The position numbers and the translations under genes are program-made. From contig CAIPFS010000529.1 in NCBI GenBank assembly GCA_903864375.1, positions 1 through 15,181 on the forward strand: DNA of 15,181 nucleotides. Reading direction: 5' to 3'. Under the pieces are notes generated by a model. That model worked only from the letters and a program-made list of their open reading frames with translations. It searched no databases and was not told the origin of the DNA. Shown piece after piece: positions 7,203 to 14,346 of the stretch; position 1 is the stretch's first letter; each line of letters begins with the position of its first letter. Source of the stretch: an uncultured Verrucomicrobiota bacterium. GTDB lineage: Bacteria > Verrucomicrobiota > Verrucomicrobiia > Limisphaerales > UBA9464.

Positions 7203-10166
7203 GTGAAATCCCAAGCTTCCAACCGATGGCTGGCGGTCGTTCTGCTGTGGGCGATGGCCTGGGGTGGAATGTCGACTCGAGGAGCGGACACCCCCTCCGG
7301 CGGATCGGTCTTAAATCTATGGTCGCTGGTGCCTCTTCGGGACTCTTCTCCAGCGGGTGGTGAAGGACACGGAGCCCTCTCTCCAGCCAATCCGGTCGAT
7401 CCGTTCATCGACGCAGCCTTGAGGTCGCATCAGCTGGCGCGTGCTCCCGAGGCCTCGCGGCGGACATTGATTCGGCGGCTTTCCTTCGATTTGACAGGGC
7501 TTCCGCCAACGACAGCGGATGTCGCTGCGTTTCTATCGGATCCACGCCCCGACGCCTACGAGCGTCTCGTCGATCGATTGCTGGCTTCCGCGGATTATGG
7601 AGAGCGATGGGCCCGCTGGTGGCTGGATCTGGCCCGGTACGCCGACACCAATGGTCAGGACGAAAACAAAGTCATGGCCAATGCCTGGCGCTATCGCGAT
7701 TGGGTGGTGCGAGCCTTCGCGAACAACCTCTCCTTCGACCAATTCATCACCTGTCAACTGGCGGGGGACCTGATGCCGACCAATGGAGTCTCCGAGGAGG
7801 AGATTTTCGATCGATGGACCGCCACCGGTTTTCTGGTACTGGGCCCCAAAATGCTGGCAGAGCAGGACAAGCAAAAGCTGGTGATGGACCTCGTGGACGA
7901 GCAAATCGATGTGGTCAGCCGATCCCTTTTGGGGCTGACGGTCGGTTGTGCCCGCTGTCACGACCACAAATTTGATCCGGTTTCCACCCGGGATTACTAC
8001 GCCCTGGCGGGCATCTTCAAGAGCACCCGGACCATGGCCAATCTTGATTTTGTTTCACGCTTCAATGAGCGGTGCGTCTCGAGTGTGAGTCATCTCGCAG
8101 CCCTGAAAGAGCAGGAAGAGCAAATGGCGGCGTTGAAGCTTCAATTGGCGGAAGCCCAGACCAATGCCGTCCTCGGTGCCAGGGAAAGCGGGTTGCGGGA
8201 ATTCCCGGGGCTCATAGCGGAGGCGCTGGGGGCGTCCTACCGGCTCGCCGGGTTTCAATCCAACTTTGTTGCCCGGATCAAGCCGCTGGTGGATCGAGAT
8301 CCGTCCACCAATGCTTTGAGCCGGACGTTGCGCCGGCTTTCCGGCGACCTGCCGTTTGCAGAGCAACTCCGTGAGGAGATGAGCCAGCGGCCTTCGTCCA
8401 CAACGCCTCTTCTGGCCCCCGGCAGACTGGGAGCCTCATTCCTGGCGACGGGTTCGAATCATCTGGAACAAGCGGACTCACCGGATTTGGAGCCGGAGCT
8501 TCTTTCCGTCGAAGCCTGGGTGAAGCCGGATGAAGTTCCTTTGGAAGGGGAAACCCGGCGCTGGCTTGTCAGCAAGAATTCCGACGAATGGACCCAGGGA
8601 CATTATGCACTGCTGTTAAACAAGGACCAACCGGGTGTCTATTTGAACAACCTGGGCGGACGCGAACACGTGGTCTCATTGTTTGCCGAGAAGCATCACC
8701 TTGCCGTGGGCGAATGGCATCACCTGGCCTTCACCTACGACGGGAAGCAACTCCTGCTTTTTGTGGATGGGGAACTGGCCGCTGAAACCTCCGTCGGACA
8801 GACACGACATGCCGGCAACGGAAAATTGAATCTCGGTCGGCGTCCGGACGGATTTGTCTCCTTTCGGGGATGCATTGATGAGGCGCGGGTCTTCAGCCGA
8901 ATCCTTTCCAGGGAGGAAGTGCGGGCCCATTATCAGCAGCCGGAAGCTCCTGTGGGTTCCGGTGTTGTCGCCCGATGGGAGTTCAACGAACTTTCAGCGG
9001 ACGATCGCGAGCGGATGGATCGCACGGAGGCGGGGCAGGCATTGTTTGGTTCACTCGGTGTCTTTGCCGTTACTCCCGAGATGACGGATTTCTTCCCGGA
9101 CGCCGTCCGCCATCGCATCGAAGCGATGCAACGCGACATGGAACGTTTGAAGAATACCGCGCTGGCACCGAGGGCGTTTGCGTTGGCGGTGGAGGAGGGC
9201 CCGACGTTGAACCTTCCGGTCCATCTTCGAGGCAGTCATTTGAATCTGGCCAAGGATCCCGTGCCCCGGGGGTTTGTGCAGTGTGTTCCGGGCAGCGATC
9301 GATGGGTGCCGCCGCCCGGGCAGAGTGGCCGCCTGGAACTGGCGCAATGGTTGACCAGCCCGGAAAACCCGCTGACTGCCCGGGTGGTGGTGAACCGGCT
9401 GTGGCAGGCCCATTTTGGGGAGGGATTGGTCCGGACTCCCGATAATTTTGGAGTCCGGGGAGAACGCCCCACTCATCCCGAACTCCTCGATGCGCTTGCA
9501 GTGCAATTCCTGAAATCCGGATGGAACATCAAGGCCTTTCACCGGCTGATTGTCACCAGTGAAACCTACCGCCAGCAGTCCGGGGAAGCCCCGTCCGGGG
9601 ATCCTGAAAACCGCCTGTTGTCTCACTTCCCCCGACAACGATTGGAAGGGGAGATGGTCCGGGATGCCTTGATGGCGGTTTCCGGCCGGCTGGATCGGCG
9701 CCGGGGAGGGTCACTGGTCGACTGGAAAAACGATGATTATGCCCCGGAAGACCAGGTGACGGGACAATCCCTCAGACGATCCGTGTATCTGCCGGTGGTC
9801 CGGGATCGCGGCTATCCTGTCTTCGGCATCTTTGATGTGGCCAATTCCAGCGTCTGCACCGCCAAACGAACCCCCACGGTGGTCTCGCATCAGGCGCTGT
9901 TCTTTCTGAACAGCCCGCTGATCAAGCAGACGGCTCATGCCCTCGCGACGGAATTACTCGGGCTTCCTGCGGGAACCGTGGAAGCGCGGGTGCGCTGGGC
10001 CTATGAACAGGTGCTTCACCGTCCGCCCAGTCCGGCTGAAGCAAACCGCGCGGAGCGCTTTCTGGCCACAGCCTCCGACCTGATTTCCGAAGGCAACCCC
10101 GACGGAGTCTGGGATGCGTTTTGTCAGACACTGCTTTCGGCCAACGAATTTCTCTACCTGGATTAG
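7203..10166 (+). CDS. PSCyt2 (DUF1549)-LamG-PSD1 (DUF1553) exported protein
   Basis: This 987-residue exported protein has the planctomycete-verrucomicrobial surface architecture. From the GTG start it has a signal peptide (MKSQASNRWLAVVLLWAMAWGG), then a PSCyt2/DUF1549 domain (about 65-280) with LIRRLSFDLTGLPPT, YGERWARWWLDLARYAD and a heme-like C249-A-R-C252-H253 followed by DHKFDP. A coiled-coil-like stretch (about 300-325) precedes a LamG/concanavalin A-like domain (about 405-580; SVEAWVKP, EWHHLAFTYDG, GCIDEARVFSRILS). PSD1/DUF1553 fills the C-terminus (about 708-985; ARVVVNRLWQAHFGEGLVRTPDNFG, HPELLDALAVQF, SETYRQQS). The N-terminal cytochrome-c-like PSCyt1 domain found in many relatives is absent. 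A TTG at 7194 is an alternative start; GAGG sits 3 bases before the GTG. The function is not established; a role with DUF1501 partners in polysaccharide or sulfated glycan use has been suggested for the family. Confidence 0.93.
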   Translation: MKSQASNRWLAVVLLWAMAWGGMSTRGADTPSGGSVLNLWSLVPLRDSSPAGGEGHGALSPANPVDPFIDAALRSHQLARAPEASRRTLIRRLSFDLTGLPPTTADVAAFLSDPRPDAYERLVDRLLASADYGERWARWWLDLARYADTNGQDENKVMANAWRYRDWVVRAFANNLSFDQFITCQLAGDLMPTNGVSEEEIFDRWTATGFLVLGPKMLAEQDKQKLVMDLVDEQIDVVSRSLLGLTVGCARCHDHKFDPVSTRDYYALAGIFKSTRTMANLDFVSRFNERCVSSVSHLAALKEQEEQMAALKLQLAEAQTNAVLGARESGLREFPGLIAEALGASYRLAGFQSNFVARIKPLVDRDPSTNALSRTLRRLSGDLPFAEQLREEMSQRPSSTTPLLAPGRLGASFLATGSNHLEQADSPDLEPELLSVEAWVKPDEVPLEGETRRWLVSKNSDEWTQGHYALLLNKDQPGVYLNNLGGREHVVSLFAEKHHLAVGEWHHLAFTYDGKQLLLFVDGELAAETSVGQTRHAGNGKLNLGRRPDGFVSFRGCIDEARVFSRILSREEVRAHYQQPEAPVGSGVVARWEFNELSADDRERMDRTEAGQALFGSLGVFAVTPEMTDFFPDAVRHRIEAMQRDMERLKNTALAPRAFALAVEEGPTLNLPVHLRGSHLNLAKDPVPRGFVQCVPGSDRWVPPPGQSGRLELAQWLTSPENPLTARVVVNRLWQAHFGEGLVRTPDNFGVRGERPTHPELLDALAVQFLKSGWNIKAFHRLIVTSETYRQQSGEAPSGDPENRLLSHFPRQRLEGEMVRDALMAVSGRLDRRRGGSLVDWKNDDYAPEDQVTGQSLRRSVYLPVVRDRGYPVFGIFDVANSSVCTAKRTPTVVSHQALFFLNSPLIKQTAHALATELLGLPAGTVEARVRWAYEQVLHRPPSPAEANRAERFLATASDLISEGNPDGVWDAFCQTLLSANEFLYLD

Positions 10167-10169
10167 GTC

Positions 10170-11579
10170 ATGCTTCACGATCTGCCCCCTCCACTCTCGC
10201 GACGTCAGATGCTGCGCCAATGCTGCGGTGGATTTGGTCAGCTGGCGCTGGCCGGGCTCCTGTCGTCCCTTCAGCGGGCGTCAGCCGATGATGCGCTCCA
10301 TCCGCTGGCGGCTCATCCCCCGCCGCTACCCGCCCGGGCCAAACGGGTGATCTTCCTGTTCATGCATGGCGGGCCTTCCCATGTGGATACCTTCGACTAC
10401 AAGCCAGGGTTGATCCGTGATTCAGGGAAACCCTTGCCGTTTGCAAAGCCGCGAATCCAATTCGCCAAGACGTCGAATCTTCGCAAATCTCCGTGGGAGT
10501 TTCGCCCCTATGGTGAATCGGGAGCCATGGTCAGTGACCTGTTTCCCTTGATCGGACGGTGCGCCGACGACCTCTGTTTTGTCAAATCCGTGCACGGCAC
10601 CAATGAAGCCCATGGAGGGGCCCTGCTGAAGCTTCATACCGGCTCGGACACCTTTGTCCGGCCAAGCATGGGGTCCTGGATCTCCTACGGTCTGGGCACG
10701 GAAAATCAAAATCTGCCGAGTTTCATCACCATCAATCCGTCGCTGGGTCATGGCGGAGTTGCCAATTGGTCCAGCGCCTTTCTTCCAGCCGTGCATCAGG
10801 GCACACCGATCGGTGGTGGTGTTCCCGTCGACAAGGCCAACATCAACTACCTGCACGATCCCTCCGAAAATACCCCGCTCCAGCGTGCCCAGTTGGATTT
10901 GCTGGGCGATATGAACCGTGAGCATCTGGGAAGGGTGGGGCATGATCCGGCCCTGGAGGCCCGCATCGAATCGTTCGAGCTGGCATTTCGCATGCAAACC
11001 GAAGCCCCCACCGTGATGGATCTCCGGGGGGAAACGGAAGCGACACGCAGGCTGTATGGGCTCGACGAGCCATCAACGTCATCCTTTGCCCGTCTATGCC
11101 TGCTTGCCCGGAGCTTCAGCGAGCGGGGGGTTCGTTTTGTCCAGGCCACCCATGGATACTGGGATCAACACGACGAACTGACCAAGGAGCACGGACGCCT
11201 GGCGGGCGAAGTAGACCGACCCATCGCCGGTCTTTTGCAGGATTTAAAATCCCGGGGGCTCCTCGATGAGACCCTGGTTCTCTGGGGTGGCGAGTTCGGG
11301 CGCACCCCCACCGCACAGGGAATGGATGGGCGCGATCATCATCCGCATGCCTTCACCATGTGGATGGCCGGCGGTGGAGTGAAGCGCGGCACGAGTTACG
11401 GGATCACGGATGACTACGGCTTTTACTGCGTTGATGAAAAGGTTCACATCCATGATTTGCATGCCACCATCCTGGCGCTTCTGGGAATTCATCATGAAAG
11501 CCTCACCTACCGGTACGCCGGACGGGACTTTCGACTCACGGACGTCGAGGGGCGCATTGTTCGTGAGATCATGTCCTGA
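10170..11579 (+). CDS. DUF1501 protein (alkaline phosphatase/sulfatase-like fold) with Tat signal
   Basis: This 469-residue protein belongs to DUF1501, a family distantly related to the alkaline phosphatase/sulfatase superfamily and usually encoded beside PSCyt2/PSD1 proteins, as here. The N-terminus has a twin-arginine motif (SRRQML, residues 10-15) followed by a hydrophobic stretch, so it is probably exported folded through Tat. The core begins at VIFLFMHGGPSHVDTFDYKP (60-79), where His66, His71 and Asp73 are plausible metal ligands. WGGEFGRTP (372-380), DGRDHHPHAFTMWMAGGGVKRG, TDDYG and VHIHDLHATILALLGI are the usual later motifs. It starts 3 bases after the upstream stop and ends 3 bases before the exonuclease start, so the three genes are almost certainly co-transcribed. 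The substrate is unknown. The family assignment is secure; catalysis is inferred. Confidence 0.93.
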   Translation: MLHDLPPPLSRRQMLRQCCGGFGQLALAGLLSSLQRASADDALHPLAAHPPPLPARAKRVIFLFMHGGPSHVDTFDYKPGLIRDSGKPLPFAKPRIQFAKTSNLRKSPWEFRPYGESGAMVSDLFPLIGRCADDLCFVKSVHGTNEAHGGALLKLHTGSDTFVRPSMGSWISYGLGTENQNLPSFITINPSLGHGGVANWSSAFLPAVHQGTPIGGGVPVDKANINYLHDPSENTPLQRAQLDLLGDMNREHLGRVGHDPALEARIESFELAFRMQTEAPTVMDLRGETEATRRLYGLDEPSTSSFARLCLLARSFSERGVRFVQATHGYWDQHDELTKEHGRLAGEVDRPIAGLLQDLKSRGLLDETLVLWGGEFGRTPTAQGMDGRDHHPHAFTMWMAGGGVKRGTSYGITDDYGFYCVDEKVHIHDLHATILALLGIHHESLTYRYAGRDFRLTDVEGRIVREIMS

Positions 11580-11582
11580 CCG

Positions 11583-12335
11583 ATGAAGCTCGTTTCCTGG
11601 AACGTCAACGGCCTCAGGGCCATCCTCAAAAAGAATTTTCTCGCCTACCTGGCGCAGGAGGAACCGGATATCCTCTGCCTTCAGGAAACCAAGGCCGAAC
11701 CCGGGCAGGTGGAAGTCCTCTGGCCCTCCGAATTCGCCACCTACTGGAATTGTGCGGCAAAAAAGGGATACTCCGGCACCGTGGTCTTCACCCGGCAACG
11801 CCCGCTTTCCACGACTTTGGGAATCGGGATTCCCGAGCATGACGGCGAGGGCAGGGTCTTGACGGCGGAATATCCGCTCTTTTACCTGGTGAACGTCTAT
11901 GTTCCCAACTCCCAAAGGGAACTGACCCGGTTACCCTATCGCCAGCAATGGGATATCGATTTTCTTGCCTATCTCAAGCGTCTGGAACGCACCAAGCCCG
12001 TGGTGGTATGCGGGGATTTGAATGTGGCCCATACTGAAATCGATCTGGCTAATCCCAAGGCCAATGTCCGGAATCACGGGTTTACCCCAGAAGAACGCAG
12101 TGGGTTTTCGGCGATGCTCCATGCCGGATTCATTGATACGTTTCGACAGTTTGAGTCGCGCGGTGGTCACTACACCTGGTGGAGTCCGATGTCCGGTGCC
12201 CGTGCCCGGAACGTGGGATGGCGGATTGATTACTTCCTGATTTCTTCATCGATGCGGCCCCAACTCAAAAGCGCGTTTATTCGCTCCCAGGTCCTCGGTT
12301 CGGACCATTGCCCGGTGGGCATTGAGTTGGAATAG
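11583..12335 (+). CDS. xth: Exodeoxyribonuclease III / AP endonuclease
   Basis: This 250-residue enzyme belongs to the exonuclease III branch of the endonuclease/exonuclease/phosphatase family. These enzymes cut DNA 5' of abasic sites and remove 3' blocking groups in base excision repair. All catalytic motifs are visible: Asn7 in SWNVNGLRA, Glu35 in LCLQETK, Tyr106 in VNVYVPNS, Asp145 and Asn147 in CGDLNVAH, Asp216 in WRIDYFL, and Asp241-His242 in GSDHCPV. The length is typical (E. coli Xth has 268 residues). It is cytoplasmic, without a signal peptide. It starts 3 bases after the DUF1501 stop without a Shine-Dalgarno sequence, so it is probably translated from that operon, an unusual place for a repair gene. 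Two hairpins follow it. With the SRAP protein it is the second abasic-site factor in the window, but the two loci are about 10 kb apart. Confidence 0.96.
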   Translation: MKLVSWNVNGLRAILKKNFLAYLAQEEPDILCLQETKAEPGQVEVLWPSEFATYWNCAAKKGYSGTVVFTRQRPLSTTLGIGIPEHDGEGRVLTAEYPLFYLVNVYVPNSQRELTRLPYRQQWDIDFLAYLKRLERTKPVVVCGDLNVAHTEIDLANPKANVRNHGFTPEERSGFSAMLHAGFIDTFRQFESRGGHYTWWSPMSGARARNVGWRIDYFLISSSMRPQLKSAFIRSQVLGSDHCPVGIELE

Positions 12336-12337
12336 CC

Positions 12338-12370
12338 CCGCGTCGCCGGTTTCCCGGAGAAAGGACGCGG
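12338..12370. terminator. Hairpin directly after the xth stop codon
   Basis: CCGCGTC (12338-12344) pairs perfectly with GACGCGG (12364-12370), and a smaller CCGG/CCGG hairpin can form inside. It begins 2 bases after the xth stop. There is no T-run, so it is a weak intrinsic terminator candidate for the three-gene unit ending here. Confidence 0.35.
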
Positions 12371-12383
12371 ACTCATGAACCGT

Positions 12384-12402
12384 CCGTCCCATCCAGGGAC
12401 GG
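12384..12402. terminator. Second hairpin between convergent xth and DoxX-like genes
   Basis: CCGTCCC (12384-12390) and GGGACGG (12396-12402) form a perfect 7-bp stem around a 5-base loop, midway between converging genes. It could end transcription from either side, though neither strand shows a T-run. A 12-base palindrome, GCTGATATCAGC (12423-12434), overlaps the DoxX-like stop codon just beyond it. Confidence 0.4.
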
Positions 12403-12429
12403 TCGTTGACCCCTGTGATCCTGCTGATA

Positions 12430-12840
12430 TCAGCCTGGGATGGAAGCGGGTGGTCGTCGGAGCAGTCCGACGAATTCCCTGCGTCCCGACCACAGGAGAA
12501 AGAGAGCCATGGTCACGATGGCGATCAAGACGGGGTTCAACAGCCCCTCGCCTTTTTCAAGAAACAGATGGAAAGCCAGGATATTGAGGATGATGGGTCC
12601 GAGGACGAGCAGACCCCAATTGCGGGTGAGGGGAATTGCGACCAGGAGGCCTCCGAGCACCTCAAAGACCTTCACAAACGTCAGGTAGCCGGTTGGTGCG
12701 AACGCCGCCATAAAATGGGCGGCCGGGGTGCCGTCGGGTGGTGCCGGCGGAGTTGGACCCAGCTTGAGCAGAACCACCAGTCCTGAGGCAATAAACAAAA
12801 GGCCGAGAAGGCCGCCAATGATGGTCGGGATGTGTTTCAT
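12430..12840 (-). CDS. DoxX-like small integral membrane protein
   Basis: This 136-residue protein has four hydrophobic segments: near the N-terminus (IIGGLLGLLFIASGLVVLL), at 50-75 around the sequence FVKVFEVLGGLLVAIPL, then WGLLVLGPIILNILAFHLFL, and LIAIVTMALFLLW. The second carries the pattern KVFEVLGGLLVAIP-x-TRNWGLLVLGPIILN, which matches DoxX/DoxD-like membrane proteins, a broad family of mostly unknown function linked in some cases to redox reactions at the membrane. The C-terminus is short, basic and proline-containing. I start at MKHIPTIIGG; another in-frame ATG lies 15 bases upstream at 12855. It lies downstream of the HAF-repeat gene on the same strand, with 75 bases and a hairpin between them, so co-transcription is uncertain. 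The family call is good; the function is unknown. Confidence 0.8.
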   Translation of the reverse strand: MKHIPTIIGGLLGLLFIASGLVVLLKLGPTPPAPPDGTPAAHFMAAFAPTGYLTFVKVFEVLGGLLVAIPLTRNWGLLVLGPIILNILAFHLFLEKGEGLLNPVLIAIVTMALFLLWSGRREFVGLLRRPPASIPG

Positions 12841-12861
12841 TCGGAATGCACCCAATCAAGG

Positions 12862-12879
12862 GCCACCGTGACCGGTGGC
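12862..12879. terminator. Hairpin downstream of the HAF-repeat gene
   Basis: GCCACCG (12862-12868) and CGGTGGC (12873-12879) form a perfect 7-bp stem with a 4-base loop, 37 bases after the stop of the HAF-repeat gene and just before the DoxX-like start. No T-run follows on the reverse strand, so it may terminate or attenuate read-through. Confidence 0.35.
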
Positions 12880-12915
12880 AAATCCTTGACATCCGATTGG
12901 AGCGCCGGACCGCCT

Positions 12916-13623
12916 TTAAGTCGATGAAGAAGTTTTTCTGCGCCGGAGAAGACGCACCAGCGATCCCATGGCCAGAATCGAATCGACAGAGCGTTGGCCG
13001 TTGATCTCCGGGATTGCTGGTGGGAGGGGGTTCAGCAGGTAGGCATGGTTGTTTCCGTATCCCAGGATTTGCCCGGAGTCGTTGATGGCCACGGCACTTT
13101 CGACACGGCGTCCATGGGCATTGTCCACTAGTGAAGTCAGGTCGACCATCGCCCCATCCACCGGTTTGAAAAAGGCCCCATTGGCACCACCAAGGATGGT
13201 GTAGTAGCCAACGATATCGCCGCCGCCGTTGATGCCATAGGCGGAGGATTCCCCGTCCGGCGTCAGGGAGCCCAAATCGACCATTTTACCAAGAGAAAAG
13301 CTAAATGCTCGCGACAGACCGAAAGCGTTATAACTCAGGCCCACCACGGTTCCCGAGTCATTGATGGCCTGCGGAATGCTCCAAAGCCCGCCCAAAGTTC
13401 CTAAATCGGTACCAATACCGCCAGAAAAGCTGAAAGCGTGGGAGGTGGCAGAAAAGACAACCGTTCCCGACTGGTTGATGGCCTCGGCTTCCAGATTCAG
13501 ACCGACGGATCCCAAATCCATCAATTGATAATGAGTTTGCGCATGGATGATTGCGGGAAAGCAAGCCAGGCTCGCGATCCAGGATACCCCTATTGAAAGC
13601 CGCGATGGGTTGAGGGAAGTCAT
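12916..13623 (-). CDS. HAF-repeat exported protein with a PEP-CTERM-like tail
   Basis: This 235-residue protein carries a signal peptide (about 1-28, cleavage likely after IIHA before QTHYQ) and about four HAF-type repeats at 35-66, 73-110, 116-153 and 161-197. Each has a DLG-S/T-L-type strand, then AINDSG-x-VVG, then an aromatic HAF/RAFSF-like end. Such repeats probably form a beta-propeller-like exported domain of unknown role. The C-terminus has proline-rich LPPAIPEI, a short hydrophobic run (SILAMGSLVRLL) and RRRK, laid out like a PEP-CTERM sorting signal (PEP motif, membrane helix, basic end) but with PEI for PEP and a short helix. Surface sorting by an exosortase is therefore uncertain. 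No Shine-Dalgarno sequence precedes the ATG. A LacI-type palindrome lies about 150 bases upstream. Confidence 0.82.
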   Translation of the reverse strand: MTSLNPSRLSIGVSWIASLACFPAIIHAQTHYQLMDLGSVGLNLEAEAINQSGTVVFSATSHAFSFSGGIGTDLGTLGGLWSIPQAINDSGTVVGLSYNAFGLSRAFSFSLGKMVDLGSLTPDGESSAYGINGGGDIVGYYTILGGANGAFFKPVDGAMVDLTSLVDNAHGRRVESAVAINDSGQILGYGNNHAYLLNPLPPAIPEINGQRSVDSILAMGSLVRLLRRRKTSSST

Positions 13624-13774
13624 TCTGAAAATCTAAATCGTCCGGATGACTTGTCGATTCCCGGGCCACGAGATCCCGTTTGGGGGATCTCCGATGCCGG
13701 CGGGGAAAGAAATAGGGAAAAACCGGTCGAGTCCACAGGGAAGGGCAGGTGTCCTTCCCTCTGTTCCTCATGTA

Positions 13775-13790
13775 TTACAAGCGCTTTCAA
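13775..13790. promoter_or_regulatory. LacI-family-like operator palindrome
   Basis: TTACAAGCGCTTTCAA is a 16-base palindrome with two symmetrical mismatched pairs around a central AAGCGCTT. Read on the reverse strand it resembles the catabolite-repressor (cre)/LacI-GalR consensus TGWAANCGNTNWCA, with one mismatch. It lies about 150 bases upstream of the HAF-repeat gene and 110 bases upstream of the small basic gene, so either could be its target. The regulator is not in the window. Confidence 0.35.
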
Positions 13791-13899
13791 CCTTTTTGTT
13801 GCCTTGGCGTCACCAAGTTGTCAAAGATGCCTCAACGGTGGAGTCAATGGCCATTCGCCGTGCTCCTCACAATAACCTCAAACATCACCGGTCCGTTAT

Positions 13900-14025
13900 A
13901 TGGGCGATAAATCTCCTAAATCCAATACCAAGAAAGCCGGTCAAAAGCAGGCCAAGGAAACCAAGGCTGTCGCTGCCAAGTCGGCGGCCGCAGCTGCCAA
14001 ATCGGCTCCTGCAAAGAAGAAGTAG
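13900..14025 (+). CDS. Small Lys/Ala-rich basic protein (MGDKSPKS type)
   Basis: This short open frame encodes 41 residues, with 12 Lys, 12 Ala and only two acidic residues, so it is strongly basic. It begins MGDKSPKSNTKKAGQKQAK. From memory, short proteins starting MGDKSPKS with a Lys/Gln/Ala-rich continuation are annotated as hypothetical proteins in many bacteria; I cannot run a search here. The C-terminal half (AAKSAAAAAKSAPAKKK) resembles histone H1-like tails, which makes nucleic acid binding possible but unproven. There is no signal peptide, no hydrophobic segment and no Shine-Dalgarno sequence. The stop TAG is followed in frame by AAG and a second TAG. A GC-rich hairpin with a T-rich tail follows within 15 bases, supporting a short monocistronic transcript. 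Confidence 0.75.
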   Translation: MGDKSPKSNTKKAGQKQAKETKAVAAKSAAAAAKSAPAKKK

Positions 14026-14038
14026 AAGTAGATGCCAT

Positions 14039-14074
14039 GGTGCGGCGGCTTCGCGCAGCCGCGCCCTGTTTTGT
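14039..14074 (+). terminator. Likely intrinsic terminator of the small basic gene
   Basis: GGTGCGGC (14039-14046) pairs with GCCGCGCC (14058-14065), including one G-T pair, around an 11-base loop. An alternative inner pairing is GCGGCT with AGCCGC. The tail CTGTTTTGTGT (14066 onward) is T-rich. It starts 14 bases after the stop codon, the best terminator-like structure in the window. Confidence 0.5.
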
Positions 14075-14326
14075 GTCGGGCTTGTCCGGATCTTTCCGGG
14101 AGGCTCTTTGAAGTTCCAATTCCGCGTTCCCTGCTCACCTCTGTTTGTCCGGGGAAGGGAACCTTAAGCGGCCAGCCAGCGGGGCAAAATTCAGTTCGAA
14201 GTGCAGCCGTCGGAGCTACTTCGGGGGGAATCAGGTGCCCGCGAGCTCCCGTTGACAAGGAAATCCGCCGTAACCGACTCGAGACCAGGGAGGTCACTGT
14301 CACCGTTCACTGACCGCCCCGACGAA

Positions 14327-14346
14327 TGAATCGTTCGAACGATTCA
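14327..14346. promoter_or_regulatory. Perfect 20-base palindrome ahead of the beta-propeller gene
   Basis: TGAATCGTTCGAACGATTCA is perfectly self-complementary and ends 16 bases before the ATG at 14363. Length, symmetry and position fit an operator for a dimeric repressor such as a TetR- or MarR-type protein, or a hairpin near the ribosome-binding region. No candidate regulator gene lies next to it in the window. Confidence 0.5.

Noticed and set aside
13819..13824. A reverse-strand TTGACA as a -35 box for the HAF-repeat gene
   Set aside because: No -10-like hexamer is found 16-19 bases further on.
14252..14257. TTGACA as a -35 box for the beta-propeller gene
   Set aside because: The bases 17 downstream (CGACTC) do not resemble a -10 box, and the nearest candidate, TAACCG, is too close.
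14032..14313. A 93-codon open frame on the + strand in the gap before the beta-propeller gene
   Set aside because: It overlaps the terminator-like hairpin, has a Cys/Arg/Pro-rich composition without any family-like motif, and an equally long frame lies on the opposite strand, as expected in GC-rich non-coding DNA.
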